Part shown: piece after piece, positions 27,922 through 35,870 of the stretch
Layout of the letters: the number at the start of each line of letters is the position of its first letter
Numbering within the stretch: position 1 is the first letter of the stretch
Origin: Neomegalonema perideroedes DSM 15528
GTDB lineage: Bacteria; Pseudomonadota; Alphaproteobacteria; Rhodobacterales; Rhodobacteraceae
Assembly (NCBI RefSeq): GCF_000374145.1
Contig: NZ_KB893653.1
Location: 381,495-445,494 of the forward strand
DNA length: 64,000 nt
Reading direction: 5' to 3'
Made by a program: the position numbers and the translations under genes
The notes under the pieces: generated by a model
The model's input: only the letters and a program-made list of their open reading frames with translations
Databases searched by the model: none
What the model was told of the DNA's origin: nothing

Positions 27922-27979
27922 AGGCGGCGGACTCGCGGCGGGAGGGGGCGGGGGAGGGGATCCCCGCGAGTCTAGAACA

Positions 27980-28567
27980 TCAGGGCGCGGGGGTCACGTC
28001 TTGAAGCTCGGGGAAGCTGGGGGCCGCCAGACGCCGCGCATGATCGCGCAGATCCTCCGGCCAGCCTTCGGTGAGCGCAAGGAAGCGCGCCTGATCCTTG
28101 GCGTAGAGCGCCCGCGAGGCTTCTTCGTAATCCGGGGCGTCGCCGAGGGCGGCGGTCATGAAATTCCCCGCCGCGGTCTGAGCGCGTTTGGCTTCGGCTC
28201 GGGGGTCTTTGCGGGCCTCCTCCACCAGCCGCCGCAGAGCCGCCGAGGCGCCGCCGGGCTGAGTCGCCAGCCAATCCCAATGGCGCGGCAGAAGCGTCAC
28301 CTCGCGGGGGGAGACGCCGAGCTTCGGGCGTCCGGGCTTCACGGATTTCTGAGGCTCGGCGCGCTCGGCGACTTCTTCGGGGGTTCCGCGCAGATCGGCG
28401 TCGAGGGGGCGCCCGGTGTCGTCGGAATAGAAGCTGAGGCGGGATTCCGCCTCGGGATCCGCGTCGAGGGCCTTGCGCGCGGCTTTGACCACGCAGCCCG
28501 GCGCGCCGGAGGCGAGGCGCCTCCCATCAAGGAAGGCGGTCCAGCGGGGGGATTCGGAGTGAGGCAT
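27980..28567 (-). CDS. DUF2239 family protein
   Basis: A 195-aa soluble protein: RWTAFLDGRRLASGAPGCVV near the N-terminus, LSFYSDDTGRPLDADLRGTP, then GRPKLGVSPREVTLLPRHWD and WLATQPGGASAALRRLVEEA. This matches DUF2239 as I recall it, a small family with no established function. The GRPKLGV...LPRHW stretch is reminiscent of a short DNA- or nucleotide-binding segment, but that is a guess. ATG 28567 is preferred to an upstream in-frame start at 28681 that would read through an intergenic repeat. Its upstream DNA carries paired inverted sites (28655-28697), so it is probably regulated. Confidence 0.7.
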   Translation of the reverse strand: MPHSESPRWTAFLDGRRLASGAPGCVVKAARKALDADPEAESRLSFYSDDTGRPLDADLRGTPEEVAERAEPQKSVKPGRPKLGVSPREVTLLPRHWDWLATQPGGASAALRRLVEEARKDPRAEAKRAQTAAGNFMTAALGDAPDYEEASRALYAKDQARFLALTEGWPEDLRDHARRLAAPSFPELQDVTPAP

Positions 28568-28580
28568 GGAAGGGGCTCCC

Positions 28581-28628
28581 GAAGCGTTTTCCAGCGAAGC
28601 CGAACGGACTTCGCGTCGGGAAAACGCG
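28581..28628. repeat. Intergenic hairpin repeat, family B copy 2 (first hairpin only)
   Basis: GAAGCGTTTTCCAGCGAAGC at 28581 with the closing arm GGGAAAACGC ending near 28628. It shares the CCAGCGAAGCCGAA core with the copy at 7568. It lies in the 5' leader of DUF2239. Confidence 0.7.
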
Positions 28629-28654
28629 GCCATGTCAAAAGTCAGGCCCCGATT

Positions 28655-28697
28655 ATTACCCGGATGAAATCTGCGAGTCAAGATTTATCCGGGTAAT
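28655..28697. promoter_or_regulatory. Paired inverted operator-like sites before DUF2239
   Basis: ATTACCCGGAT (28655-28665) and ATCCGGGTAAT (28687-28697) are perfect 11-bp reverse complements separated by 21 bases; flanks extend the match to TATTACCCGGAT on both sides. The right-hand site continues into a partial dyad, GGTAATATTATCC. The element is AT-richer than its surroundings and lies where the DUF2239 promoter should be, so a dimeric repressor or activator site is likely. The regulator is not identified. Confidence 0.6.
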
Positions 28698-28704
28698 ATT
28701 ATCC

Positions 28705-29823
28705 TCATAAAAGATGTCCGCTCTTCGCGCCCTTCACCGCGAGATAACGCGCGTTCTGCTCGGTCTCGCCGACCCGCAGCGGCGCGCGGGCGACCACCTC
28801 CAGCCCCTGTTTCTCCAGAGCGGCGATCTTGCGCGGATTATTGGTCATCAGCCTGAGCTTCTTCGCCCCGAGATCCTTCAGCATCAGAGCCGCCACGCGG
28901 AAATCCCGCAGGTCGTCCTCGAAGCCGAGGCGGTGATTGGCCTCCACCGTGTCGAAGCCCTGATCCTGCAAGGCGTAGGCGCGGAGCTTGTTCGCGAGGC
29001 CGATGCCGCGCCCCTCCTGCGCCAGATAGAGCAGGATTCCGCCGCCGCTTCCCGCTTTATGCTCGACGGCCATGCGCGCCAGAGCCGCCCGCAATTGCGG
29101 CCCGCAATCGCATTTCAGCGAGCCTAAATGATCCCCGGTCAGGCATTCGGAATGCAGCCGCGTCAGAACCGGCCGCGTCAGATCCGGCTGGCCCACGACG
29201 ACGGCGTAATGCTCCGGCCCGCCGTCCGAGGGCCGATAGGCGTGGATCTCGGTCATCCCCGCCAGAGCCAGTGGCACCCGCGCCGCCGCCAGACGCCGCA
29301 GCGTCAAATTCTCCGTATCGAGAGCCTCGCGCAGATCCGAAGCTGCGATCCTCAGGAGATCGGCGGGCGCCTCCGCCGGGGCCGAAGCCAGCAGCGCCGC
29401 GGGCAGCAGCCCCGCCCGCGCGCAGAGCTTCAGCGCCAGACGCGCGGCCTCCGCTTCGGGCTGGCCTTCCGCGTCGCCGCGCAGGCTCTCGAAGGGGCCG
29501 CGCAGAGGATTCGCCAGATCCTGCGCCGGATCGGCCAGAGCCCCGAGAAGCTCCGGCCCGGCCCCGGCGGGAATCAGAATCCGCGCGAGATCCCCGTCAT
29601 AGGCCCGGATCTTCAGCACCGAGGCCCGCCGCGCGCTCAGAGCCGCCACGGGCCGCCCGAGCCGTCGCGCCAGCTCCAGAGCCCGCTCAGAAACGCCCTC
29701 CAGCGCCGCGACGAGGACCGGCGCCGCGCCTTCCCGCATCAGCAGCAGCGGCGTTCCGGCGCGCAGATCCGCGCCCGCGCGCGCCAGACGCTCCGCAGGC
29801 GTCAGCCAGATGTCGTCGGCCAT
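28705..29823 (-). CDS. ribA: GTP cyclohydrolase II with degenerate N-terminal domain
   Basis: A 372-aa protein for the first committed step of riboflavin synthesis. The C-terminal GTP cyclohydrolase II domain (about residue 185 on) has the zinc ligands in [20 protein letters not shown], the [20 protein letters not shown] catalytic region and [20 protein letters not shown]. The N-terminal 180 residues have a RibB-like outline but lack the acidic motif of active DHBP synthase. This part is probably structural, as in many alphaproteobacterial RibA proteins. ATG 29823 precedes [20 protein letters not shown], with GGAG upstream. Active RibB must be elsewhere. Confidence 0.92.
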   Translation of the reverse strand: MADDIWLTPAERLARAGADLRAGTPLLLMREGAAPVLVAALEGVSERALELARRLGRPVAALSARRASVLKIRAYDGDLARILIPAGAGPELLGALADPAQDLANPLRGPFESLRGDAEGQPEAEAARLALKLCARAGLLPAALLASAPAEAPADLLRIAASDLREALDTENLTLRRLAAARVPLALAGMTEIHAYRPSDGGPEHYAVVVGQPDLTRPVLTRLHSECLTGDHLGSLKCDCGPQLRAALARMAVEHKAGSGGGILLYLAQEGRGIGLANKLRAYALQDQGFDTVEANHRLGFEDDLRDFRVAALMLKDLGAKKLRLMTNNPRKIAALEKQGLEVVARAPLRVGETEQNARYLAVKGAKSGHLL

Positions 29824-30025
29824 GGGGGTCTCCTTGCTCAGGGGATGGGCTCCGGGAAGCGCAAAAGATCGGGAGGCTTCGCAAGCGCGCGACCTTCCGC
29901 CGCCGCGTCTTGACGAAAGCGGCTCCGTCGCCTTCCTATCCTCAGAAGCGCAGGCCGGAAAGCGGGAAGCGCCTTTCGGCCGCTCCGGCGTGGAGCGCCG
30001 CAATCAAGAATAAGGAGCAGAGAGC

Positions 30026-30712
30026 ATGGCCGCCATACGCCGCATTCTGATGGTGGACGACGACGCCGATCTGCGCGGAGCCCTCGCGGATCAACTGGTT
30101 CTGACCGAGGAATTCGACGTCTTCGAAGCCGAAAGCGCCTCCCGGGGGCTGGAGATGGTCAAGAGCGACCATTACGACCTCGTGCTGCTGGACGTCGGGC
30201 TGCCCGACATGGACGGCCGAGAGCTCTGCCGCATGATGCGCAAGGCGGGCGTGAAGTCGCCGATCCTCATGCTGACCGGCCACGCCTCGGACGCGGACGC
30301 CATCCTCGGGCTGGACGCGGGCGCCAATGATTACGTCGCCAAGCCCTTCAAATTCGCGGTTCTTCTCGCGCGGATCCGGGCGCAGCTGCGCACCCATGAG
30401 CAGAATGAAGACGCCATCTTCAGCATCGGCGGCTACAGCTTCCAGCCCAGCACCAAGATGCTCACCGACGGATCGGGCAAGAAGATCCGTCTGACGGAGA
30501 AGGAATCCAGCATTCTGAAGTTCCTCTATCGCGCCGCCGACCGCATGGTGGCCCGCGAGGTGCTGCTGCACGAGGTCTGGGGCTATAACGCCAACGTCAC
30601 GACCCATACGCTGGAGACGCATATTTATCGCCTCCGCCAGAAGATCGAGCGCGAGCCCGGCGAGGCCCGCATCCTCGTGACCGAGCCCGGCGGCTATCGC
30701 CTGATCGCCTGA
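30026..30712 (+). CDS. cenR: OmpR-family response regulator, CenR-like
   Basis: A 228-aa two-domain regulator. The receiver domain has the acidic pocket MVDDDAD, phospho-acceptor D56 in DLVLLDVGLPDMDGRELC, conserved Thr in LMLTGH and Lys in VAKPFKF. The C-terminal winged helix includes RLTEKESSILKFLYRAADRM and GYNANVTTHTLETHIYRLRQ. The spacing and wording strongly resemble CenR, an essential envelope regulator of Caulobacter and Rhodobacter. There is no adjacent kinase, as for CenR elsewhere. ATG 30026 has AAGGAG upstream. Orthology is from recollection, not alignment. Confidence 0.7.
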   Translation: MAAIRRILMVDDDADLRGALADQLVLTEEFDVFEAESASRGLEMVKSDHYDLVLLDVGLPDMDGRELCRMMRKAGVKSPILMLTGHASDADAILGLDAGANDYVAKPFKFAVLLARIRAQLRTHEQNEDAIFSIGGYSFQPSTKMLTDGSGKKIRLTEKESSILKFLYRAADRMVAREVLLHEVWGYNANVTTHTLETHIYRLRQKIEREPGEARILVTEPGGYRLIA

Positions 30713-30759
30713 GGCTGAGCGCGGCGGCGCTGGACAATCTCGTTTCACCCCCTTACCGT

Positions 30760-30783
30760 TCCCTTGATGTTCGAATCAAGGGA
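30760..30783. promoter_or_regulatory. Hairpin overlapping the ribosome site of the VOC gene
   Basis: TCCCTTGAT (30760-30768) and ATCAAGGGA (30775-30783) are perfect 9-bp arms with a 6-base loop, 7 bases before the ATG at 30791. The right arm contains the AAGGGAG Shine-Dalgarno, so folding would hide it. A DNA operator is the alternative reading. Confidence 0.5.
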
Positions 30784-30790
30784 GGCGAAG

Positions 30791-31192
30791 ATGAGATTCG
30801 GCTATATGGTCGTCTATGCGCCCGACGTCGCCGCGACCGTGGCGTTTTACGAGAAAGCCTTCGGCGTGAAGGCGCGCTTCGTCACGCCTGAGGCCGATTT
30901 CGCCGAGATGGAGACCGGCGCCACGGCTCTGGCCTTCGCGCGGGAGGGCCTCATGCAGGGCTTCGCGCCGGACCTCCGGCCGAACCGCCCCGAGGATCCG
31001 CCCGCGGGCGCGGAGATCGCCTTCGTCGTCGAGGAGGCGGAGCTTGAAGCGGCCTGGACGCGCGCCGTGGCGGCGGGCGCCGCGCCCCTGGTCAAGCCGG
31101 AGCGGACGCCCTGGGGACAGATGATCTCTTACGTGCGCGATCTGAACGGCGTGCTGGTCGAGATCTGCGGCCCGGTCCCCAAACCCGCCTGA
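30791..31192 (+). CDS. VOC (glyoxalase/bleomycin-resistance fold) protein
   Basis: A 133-aa cytoplasmic protein of the vicinal oxygen chelate superfamily: RFGYMVVYAPDVAATVAFYE, FGVKARFVTPEADFAEMETG, then the second beta-alpha-beta unit ending in YVRDLNGVLVEICGPV. The C-terminal DxxGxxxE pattern retains a metal-ligand Glu. It could be a dioxygenase, lactoylglutathione-lyase-like enzyme or binding protein; substrate cannot be told. The start ATG 30791 follows GGGAGGCGAAG. A hairpin covering the ribosome site suggests translational or operator control. Confidence 0.8.
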   Translation: MRFGYMVVYAPDVAATVAFYEKAFGVKARFVTPEADFAEMETGATALAFAREGLMQGFAPDLRPNRPEDPPAGAEIAFVVEEAELEAAWTRAVAAGAAPLVKPERTPWGQMISYVRDLNGVLVEICGPVPKPA

Positions 31193-31195
31193 GCG

Positions 31196-31570
31196 CTAAA
31201 CCGCCCTCAGCGCCGCCGAGACCCGGCGCCCTTCCAGAAGCAGCACGTTATAGGCCCGGCAGGCCGAAGCGGTGGACATGGGGTCGAGCCCCAAGCCCGC
31301 CGCCTCCGCCGCCGCCCGCACCGAAGCCGGAGGCGGCGCCTCAAGCCGCAGGCCCAATCCCAGCAGGATCACGTCGCCCGCCGCCGCCCAGAGCGGCGCC
31401 AGAGCCTCGGGCGTCAGCTCGCCCGACCAAGGCAGGATCTCGCCCGTCTCCAGAATGAAGAGAGATCCCTCGCGCCGCGTCCCGCCGATGCGGAAGCCGC
31501 CCGCGCCATAGGCGTCGATGGGCCGCGCGCCCCCGGAAGGGGCCTCGGGAGGGATTTCGGTCATGCGCAT
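31196..31570 (-). CDS. Mth938-like (NDUFAF3-related) protein
   Basis: A 124-aa protein with IDAYGAGGFRIGGTRREGSL, the loop ILPWSGELTPEALAPLW and DVILLGLGLRLEAPPPASVR, the layout of the Mth938/DUF498 family whose eukaryotic member NDUFAF3 helps assemble respiratory complex I. In alphaproteobacteria this gene usually lies downstream of secDF, as here, on the same strand. However, a strong terminator at 31664 separates it from secDF, so it may have its own promoter. ATG 31570 has GAGGAGG at the proper distance. Confidence 0.8.
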   Translation of the reverse strand: MRMTEIPPEAPSGGARPIDAYGAGGFRIGGTRREGSLFILETGEILPWSGELTPEALAPLWAAAGDVILLGLGLRLEAPPPASVRAAAEAAGLGLDPMSTASACRAYNVLLLEGRRVSAALRAV

Positions 31571-31663
31571 GGCGTTTCCTCCTCGGATGGCGCGGAATCG
31601 CGTCCGGACAGGGAATAGAGCCTTTCCGCCCGCTCTGAAAAGGCCGCGCCGCCGCGCCGCATG

Positions 31664-31695
31664 AAAAAATCCGGGAGGCGGCGCCCCCCGGATTT
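31664..31695 (-). terminator. Intrinsic terminator of yajC-secDF
   Basis: On the minus strand, AAATCCGGG pairs with CCCGGATTT around a GC-rich loop and is followed by a run of T (the AAAAAA at 31664-31669). It lies 29 bases beyond the secDF stop. Confidence 0.85.
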
Positions 31696-31723
31696 CCGGA
31701 TGTCGTAAGATCGGGCCGTCGCC

Positions 31724-34306
31724 TTAATTGCTGGCGGGCGGGGGCTCGTCGCCGCCGAAGCGGACGCCGGTCGGGCCTCCGGCGGCTTTCTCGGCCGCCT
31801 CCTTGCTCCAGTCGCGCTTGACCCCGAGCAGCAGCAGCATGGGCGCCGCGATGTAGATCGAGGAATAGACGCCGATGAAGCAGCCCCAGAGCATCGTCAG
31901 CGAGAAGCCGCGCAGGGTTTCGCCGGCGAAGAAGTAAAGTCCGATCAGCGCCAGCAGCGTGGTGAAGGTGGTCATCAGCGTGCGGGCGAGGGTCTCGTTC
32001 AGCGAGAGGTCGATCAGATCCGGCAGGGACATCTGCTTATATTTGCGCAGATTCTCGCGGATTCGGTCGTAGATGACCACCGTGTCGTTGAGCGAGAAGC
32101 CGAGCAAGGTCAGCAGAGCCGCGATCAGGGTCAGGTTATACTCCACCCCTGTGATCGCGAGGATCGCCGCCGCCACGGCCACGTCGTGCAAGGTGGCCAC
32201 CGCCGCGCCCACGGCGAATTGCCATTCGAAGCGCAGCCAGAGATAGATCATCACGCCGAGCAGCGAGACGGCGATGGCCGCGATGCCCGTCCAGACGAAT
32301 TCGCCGGAGACCTTCGGCCCCACCACGTCCACGCCATGCACGGTCAGGCCGGGCACTTCGGCGGCCAGCGCCTCGCTGGAGCGGCGGACCACGTCGTTCA
32401 TGGCGGCTTCGTCCTCGGCGGCGGCGACGCGCACCATCGCGTCGCGCGGATCGCCGAAGCCCTGCACCGCCACCTCGCCGACGTTCAGGCGGTTCATCAC
32501 CTCGCGGATCGCGCCGACGTCGGCCTGAGGCTCGACGCGGACCTGAATCACCGCGCCGCCCGCGAAGTCGATGCCCATGTTCACGCCGCGGATCGGCAGA
32601 ATGGCGATGGCCGCGAAGGTCAGGATGGTCGAGATGATCAGCGCCGGGCGCCAGATCTTCATGAATTTGAACTTGGTGCCGTCGGGGACCATCTGGAAGA
32701 GCGCGATCTTCGCGGTCTTGGGGCGCTTCCAGTTATACCAGGTCACGACCATCAGGCGGGTCAGGTTCACGGCGGTGAACATGGAGGTCGCCACGCCGAT
32801 GGCCAGAGTCACGGCGAAGCCGCGCACCGGCCCCGCGCCGAGGCTGTAGAGCACGCCCGCCGCGATCAGGGTGGTGATGTTGGCGTCGATCACCGCCGCC
32901 AGCGCCTTTTCGAATCCGAGGTCGATGGCGCGAGGCATGGATTTGCCCGCTTTCAACTCTTCTCGGATGCGCTCGTAGATGAGCACGTTGGCGTCCACGG
33001 CGAAGGCGATGGTCAGCACCACGCCCGCGATGCCGGGCAGCGTGAGCGTCGCGCCGATCATCGACATGATCGCGAAGATCAGGATGACGTTCACCGCCAC
33101 CGCCACGCTCGCCATGACGCCGAAGAGCCCGTACATGACGATCATGAAGACCACCACCAGCGCCGAAGCGATGTAGGTCGCCTTTTTGCCGGCCTCGATG
33201 GAATCGGCGCCGAGCTCGGGGCCGACGGTGCGCTCTTCAAGGAACTCCATGGAGGCGGGCAGGGCGCCCGCGCTGATCTGCGTGGCGAAGCGCTGAGCGC
33301 TGTCGACGGTGTAATTGCCGGTGATCTGGCCCGAGCCGCCCATGATGGGCTCGTTCACGCGGGGCGCGGAGAGCACCTTGCCGTCGAGCACGATGGCGAA
33401 GGGATTGCCCACGTTGGCGCGGGTGAAGTCGGCGAATTTCTTGCCCGCCGCCGTGGTGAAGCGGAAGGCGACGATGGGCTCGTTGGTGTTGGAGTCGAAG
33501 CCTTGGCTGGCCGTGGCGACCTCGGTGCCCGCGATGAGCGGCGTGACCGAAACGGCCCAGAGGATCTCGGGGTTGTCGGCCTCGGCGAGGATCTTGAAGC
33601 CCGGAGGCGCCACGCCCGCGTCGAGATCGGCCTGAGACACCGACATGTTGACCGTATGGAAGCTCAGCACCGCCGGATCGCCGATCAGGGCCTTGATGGC
33701 GTCGGCGTCTTCGGCGCCGGGCACCTGAATCAGAATGCGGCGGTCGCCTTGGCGGGTGATGGTGGCTTCCGTGGTGCCGTCGGGATCGACGCGGCGGCGC
33801 ACCACCTCCAGCGATTGCTGGAGCGTGCGGGCGGCGAGATCCGTCTTGGCGGCCTCCGAGAGGGCGACGCGGAAGGTCTTGTCGTCCACGCGCGTCACCG
33901 TGAGGTCGCGCGCCCCGCCCAGAGAGCCGTCGATGGGCTGCGAGAGGCCTTCGAGCGCGGTCTGCGCCTTGGCCTGCTCCTCGGGCAGCGGGATCTCGAT
34001 GAGGATCGCGCCGTCGGCCTGAGTCTGGGGCACGCCGCGCCGGGTGACGCCCGCGTCGGCCAGAGCCTGACGCAGATCCAGAGACACCTGCGTCATGCGG
34101 GCGCTCCAGACGTCCTCGACCTTGGTCTCGACGAGCAGATGCGCGCCGCCTTGGAGGTCCAGCCCCAGATTCATGCCTTGAGAAGGCATCCATGCGGGCA
34201 GCCGCTCGCGAGCCTCCTTGTCGATCAGGTTCGGGGAGGCGATCACCGCCCCGAGCAGACAGATCATGAGGACGAGGGCTTTTTTCCAGAACGGATAATG
34301 GAGCAT
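31724..34306 (-). CDS. secDF: Fused protein translocase subunit SecDF
   Basis: An 860-aa fusion of SecD and SecF, which uses the proton gradient to pull proteins through SecYEG from the periplasmic side. The SecD half has NLGLDLQGGAHLLVETKVED, the periplasmic P1 domain, and AFAVDANVLIYERIREELKA with the conserved Asp of the proton path. The SecF half starts near residue 555 (NMGIDFAGGAVIQVRV) and includes GFSLNDTVVIYDRIRENLRK. Twelve transmembrane segments are expected, six per half. Many alphaproteobacteria keep secD and secF separate; the fusion is known but not universal. Downstream of yajC. Confidence 0.96.
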   Translation of the reverse strand: MLHYPFWKKALVLMICLLGAVIASPNLIDKEARERLPAWMPSQGMNLGLDLQGGAHLLVETKVEDVWSARMTQVSLDLRQALADAGVTRRGVPQTQADGAILIEIPLPEEQAKAQTALEGLSQPIDGSLGGARDLTVTRVDDKTFRVALSEAAKTDLAARTLQQSLEVVRRRVDPDGTTEATITRQGDRRILIQVPGAEDADAIKALIGDPAVLSFHTVNMSVSQADLDAGVAPPGFKILAEADNPEILWAVSVTPLIAGTEVATASQGFDSNTNEPIVAFRFTTAAGKKFADFTRANVGNPFAIVLDGKVLSAPRVNEPIMGGSGQITGNYTVDSAQRFATQISAGALPASMEFLEERTVGPELGADSIEAGKKATYIASALVVVFMIVMYGLFGVMASVAVAVNVILIFAIMSMIGATLTLPGIAGVVLTIAFAVDANVLIYERIREELKAGKSMPRAIDLGFEKALAAVIDANITTLIAAGVLYSLGAGPVRGFAVTLAIGVATSMFTAVNLTRLMVVTWYNWKRPKTAKIALFQMVPDGTKFKFMKIWRPALIISTILTFAAIAILPIRGVNMGIDFAGGAVIQVRVEPQADVGAIREVMNRLNVGEVAVQGFGDPRDAMVRVAAAEDEAAMNDVVRRSSEALAAEVPGLTVHGVDVVGPKVSGEFVWTGIAAIAVSLLGVMIYLWLRFEWQFAVGAAVATLHDVAVAAAILAITGVEYNLTLIAALLTLLGFSLNDTVVIYDRIRENLRKYKQMSLPDLIDLSLNETLARTLMTTFTTLLALIGLYFFAGETLRGFSLTMLWGCFIGVYSSIYIAAPMLLLLGVKRDWSKEAAEKAAGGPTGVRFGGDEPPPASN

Positions 34307-34361
34307 GGGGGGCGTCCGGCTTGGTCCCGACGGATCCGGCGCCCGGACCCGCCGCGACGGG

Positions 34362-34697
34362 TCACTTCACGGCGGGTTCGGTCTTCTTGAGCACGGCGGA
34401 GAGGGTCGAGCGCAGGGCCTTCACACGCACGCCGTCCGCGAGCTCCAGCTCGATTTCGTCGTCGCCCTCGGCTCCGATCTTGGAGATCTTGGCGATCAGG
34501 CCGCCCGCGGTCACGACCATGTCGCCGCGACGCAGCGCCGTCAGCATCGCGCGATGCTCCTTCAGGCGTTTCTGCTGGGGGCGGATGAGCAGGAAGTACA
34601 TGATGCCGAAAACCAGCACCATGGGCAGCAGCATGGAGATCATGCTGGGCGCCGGAGCGGCGCCGGCGGTCTGCGCGAAAGCGGGAGTGATGAACAT
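34362..34697 (-). CDS. yajC: Preprotein translocase subunit YajC
   Basis: A 111-aa single-pass protein that associates with SecDF. N-terminus MFITPAFAQTAGAAPAPSMI, transmembrane helix ISMLLPMVLVFGIMYFLLIR followed at once by the signature RPQQKRLKEHRAML, then the SH3-like tail RRGDMVVTAGGLIAKISKIG. Size and layout are standard. It is the first gene of the yajC-secDF unit, 55 bases ahead of secDF. ATG 34697 is preceded by GGAGTCACGC. Confidence 0.96.
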   Translation of the reverse strand: MFITPAFAQTAGAAPAPSMISMLLPMVLVFGIMYFLLIRPQQKRLKEHRAMLTALRRGDMVVTAGGLIAKISKIGAEGDDEIELELADGVRVKALRSTLSAVLKKTEPAVK

Positions 34698-34981
34698 GCG
34701 TGACTCCGGGGGTCCGAAGTTCGGGCTTCGGATGCGGCGGATGGGGATATGGGTCCGGCGACGGCCCGCCGCCAGAGGGTCGGCGGACTATATAGCCCAA
34801 AGCGTCAATTGCAAACGCGCCCTGAAACCATGATTCCCGCCCCGCGCGGAAGGGCGCGAAGGGAGGCGGGGCGTTTCGCCGCAAGCCTTTCGCGCCTCGC
34901 CGAGGGGCGCCGCGCGGCTGGACAGAAGCGCCTCGGGAATGTAGCTGAACTTCATCCGCGGCCCGCGTCAGCGAGGGATCC

Positions 34982-35608
34982 ATGTCCGGTTACGAATATA
35001 AGACCCTCGCCTTGCCCCGTCTGCTGAAAGGCCCGCGCGCGCGCCGCCAGAGCGCCGCCGATTTCGTCTCCGGCGTGATCGAGTCGGCGCTGAACGACGA
35101 AGACGGCCAAGGCTGGGAATATCTGGGCGTTCAGGAATTCTCGACGCCGGACCGCTCGGGGCTTTTCGGGCGGGTGGAGCCTGCGGAGTTCGCGGTGCTG
35201 ATCTTCCGGCGTCCGCGCGAGGCCAGCGCTCCGGTGAAGCGCATGATGGAGATGCGCGCGCCCTCTTCGCCCGCCCCTGCGGCTTATGAGTCGCCGCCCG
35301 CGCCTGAGGAGCCCATCGCTCCGGCGGCCGCGCCGCCGCGTCCGCCCATCGGTTCAGGGACGGGTTCGGGCGCTTCGCCCGCCGTCGTGGCGACCTCGCC
35401 CGCGCGGCCTTTTCCTCCGCGCGCGCCTGCGGCGGGAGGGATGTTCAAGGGCGGGCGCCAGACGCCCCCGACGTCTTCGATTCCTGAAGATCCGGGCGTT
35501 TCCCCCTCTGCTCCCCCGGCCGCTCCGAGAGCGCCGCGCCCGCCTGCGCCGAGCGCCGGGCCGCGTTCCGCCCCGCCTCAGATCGACGACGATTTCGGCA
35601 AGCTCTGA
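34982..35608 (+). CDS. DUF4177-like protein with disordered Pro-rich tail
   Basis: A 208-aa protein. Residues 1-80 form a compact domain: MSGYEYKTLALPRLLKGPRA, SALNDEDGQGWEYLGVQEFS, FAVLIFRRPRE, matching the EYK...GWE...RR outline of DUF4177. Residues 85-208 are almost all Pro, Ala, Ser and Gly, predicted disordered, ending in an acidic IDDDFGKL. Function unknown. ATG 34982 has GAGGGATCC upstream. It is divergent to yajC with about 280 intergenic bases that hold no other gene I can see. Confidence 0.7.
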   Translation: MSGYEYKTLALPRLLKGPRARRQSAADFVSGVIESALNDEDGQGWEYLGVQEFSTPDRSGLFGRVEPAEFAVLIFRRPREASAPVKRMMEMRAPSSPAPAAYESPPAPEEPIAPAAAPPRPPIGSGTGSGASPAVVATSPARPFPPRAPAAGGMFKGGRQTPPTSSIPEDPGVSPSAPPAAPRAPRPPAPSAGPRSAPPQIDDDFGKL

Positions 35609-35675
35609 GGGCGTTGGGTCTTTTCTCGCGCCCGGATTGCGTTAAATATTCCTTACGGAGACGGAGGAATCGCGC

Positions 35676-35870
35676 ATGGATGAGATTCTCGCATGGCTGG
35701 GCCAGAATTGGTGGATGGGCGTCGCGGGGATCGTGGCGATCCTCGGTTTGCTGGTGACGATCTTCAAATCCGGCGGGGACAAGATCTCGGCGAGTGACGG
35801 CGGCGTGGCGATCAAGGGCAAGAACAACACGGTTAATCCGTCTGCCTCCAAAGAGCCGCCCAAGCCATGA
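35676..35870 (+). CDS. Small single-pass membrane protein, first gene of an accessory pair
   Basis: A 64-aa protein: short acidic N-terminus, one transmembrane helix (WWMGVAGIVAILGLLVTIF, about residues 12-30), then SGGDKISASDGGVAIKGKNN and a Pro-rich end. The DKISA-x-x-GGVA-x-KG-x-x-NT motif recurs at the start of the next gene (DKISAENGGVAFKGDGNT), so the two proteins probably arose or act together. ACGGAGACGGAGG supplies a ribosome site. Its stop overlaps the next start (ATGA). No family recognised. Short Gly-Gly-rich motifs of this kind are found in some bacterial signalling or defence proteins, which is only a hint. Confidence 0.7.
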   Translation: MDEILAWLGQNWWMGVAGIVAILGLLVTIFKSGGDKISASDGGVAIKGKNNTVNPSASKEPPKP

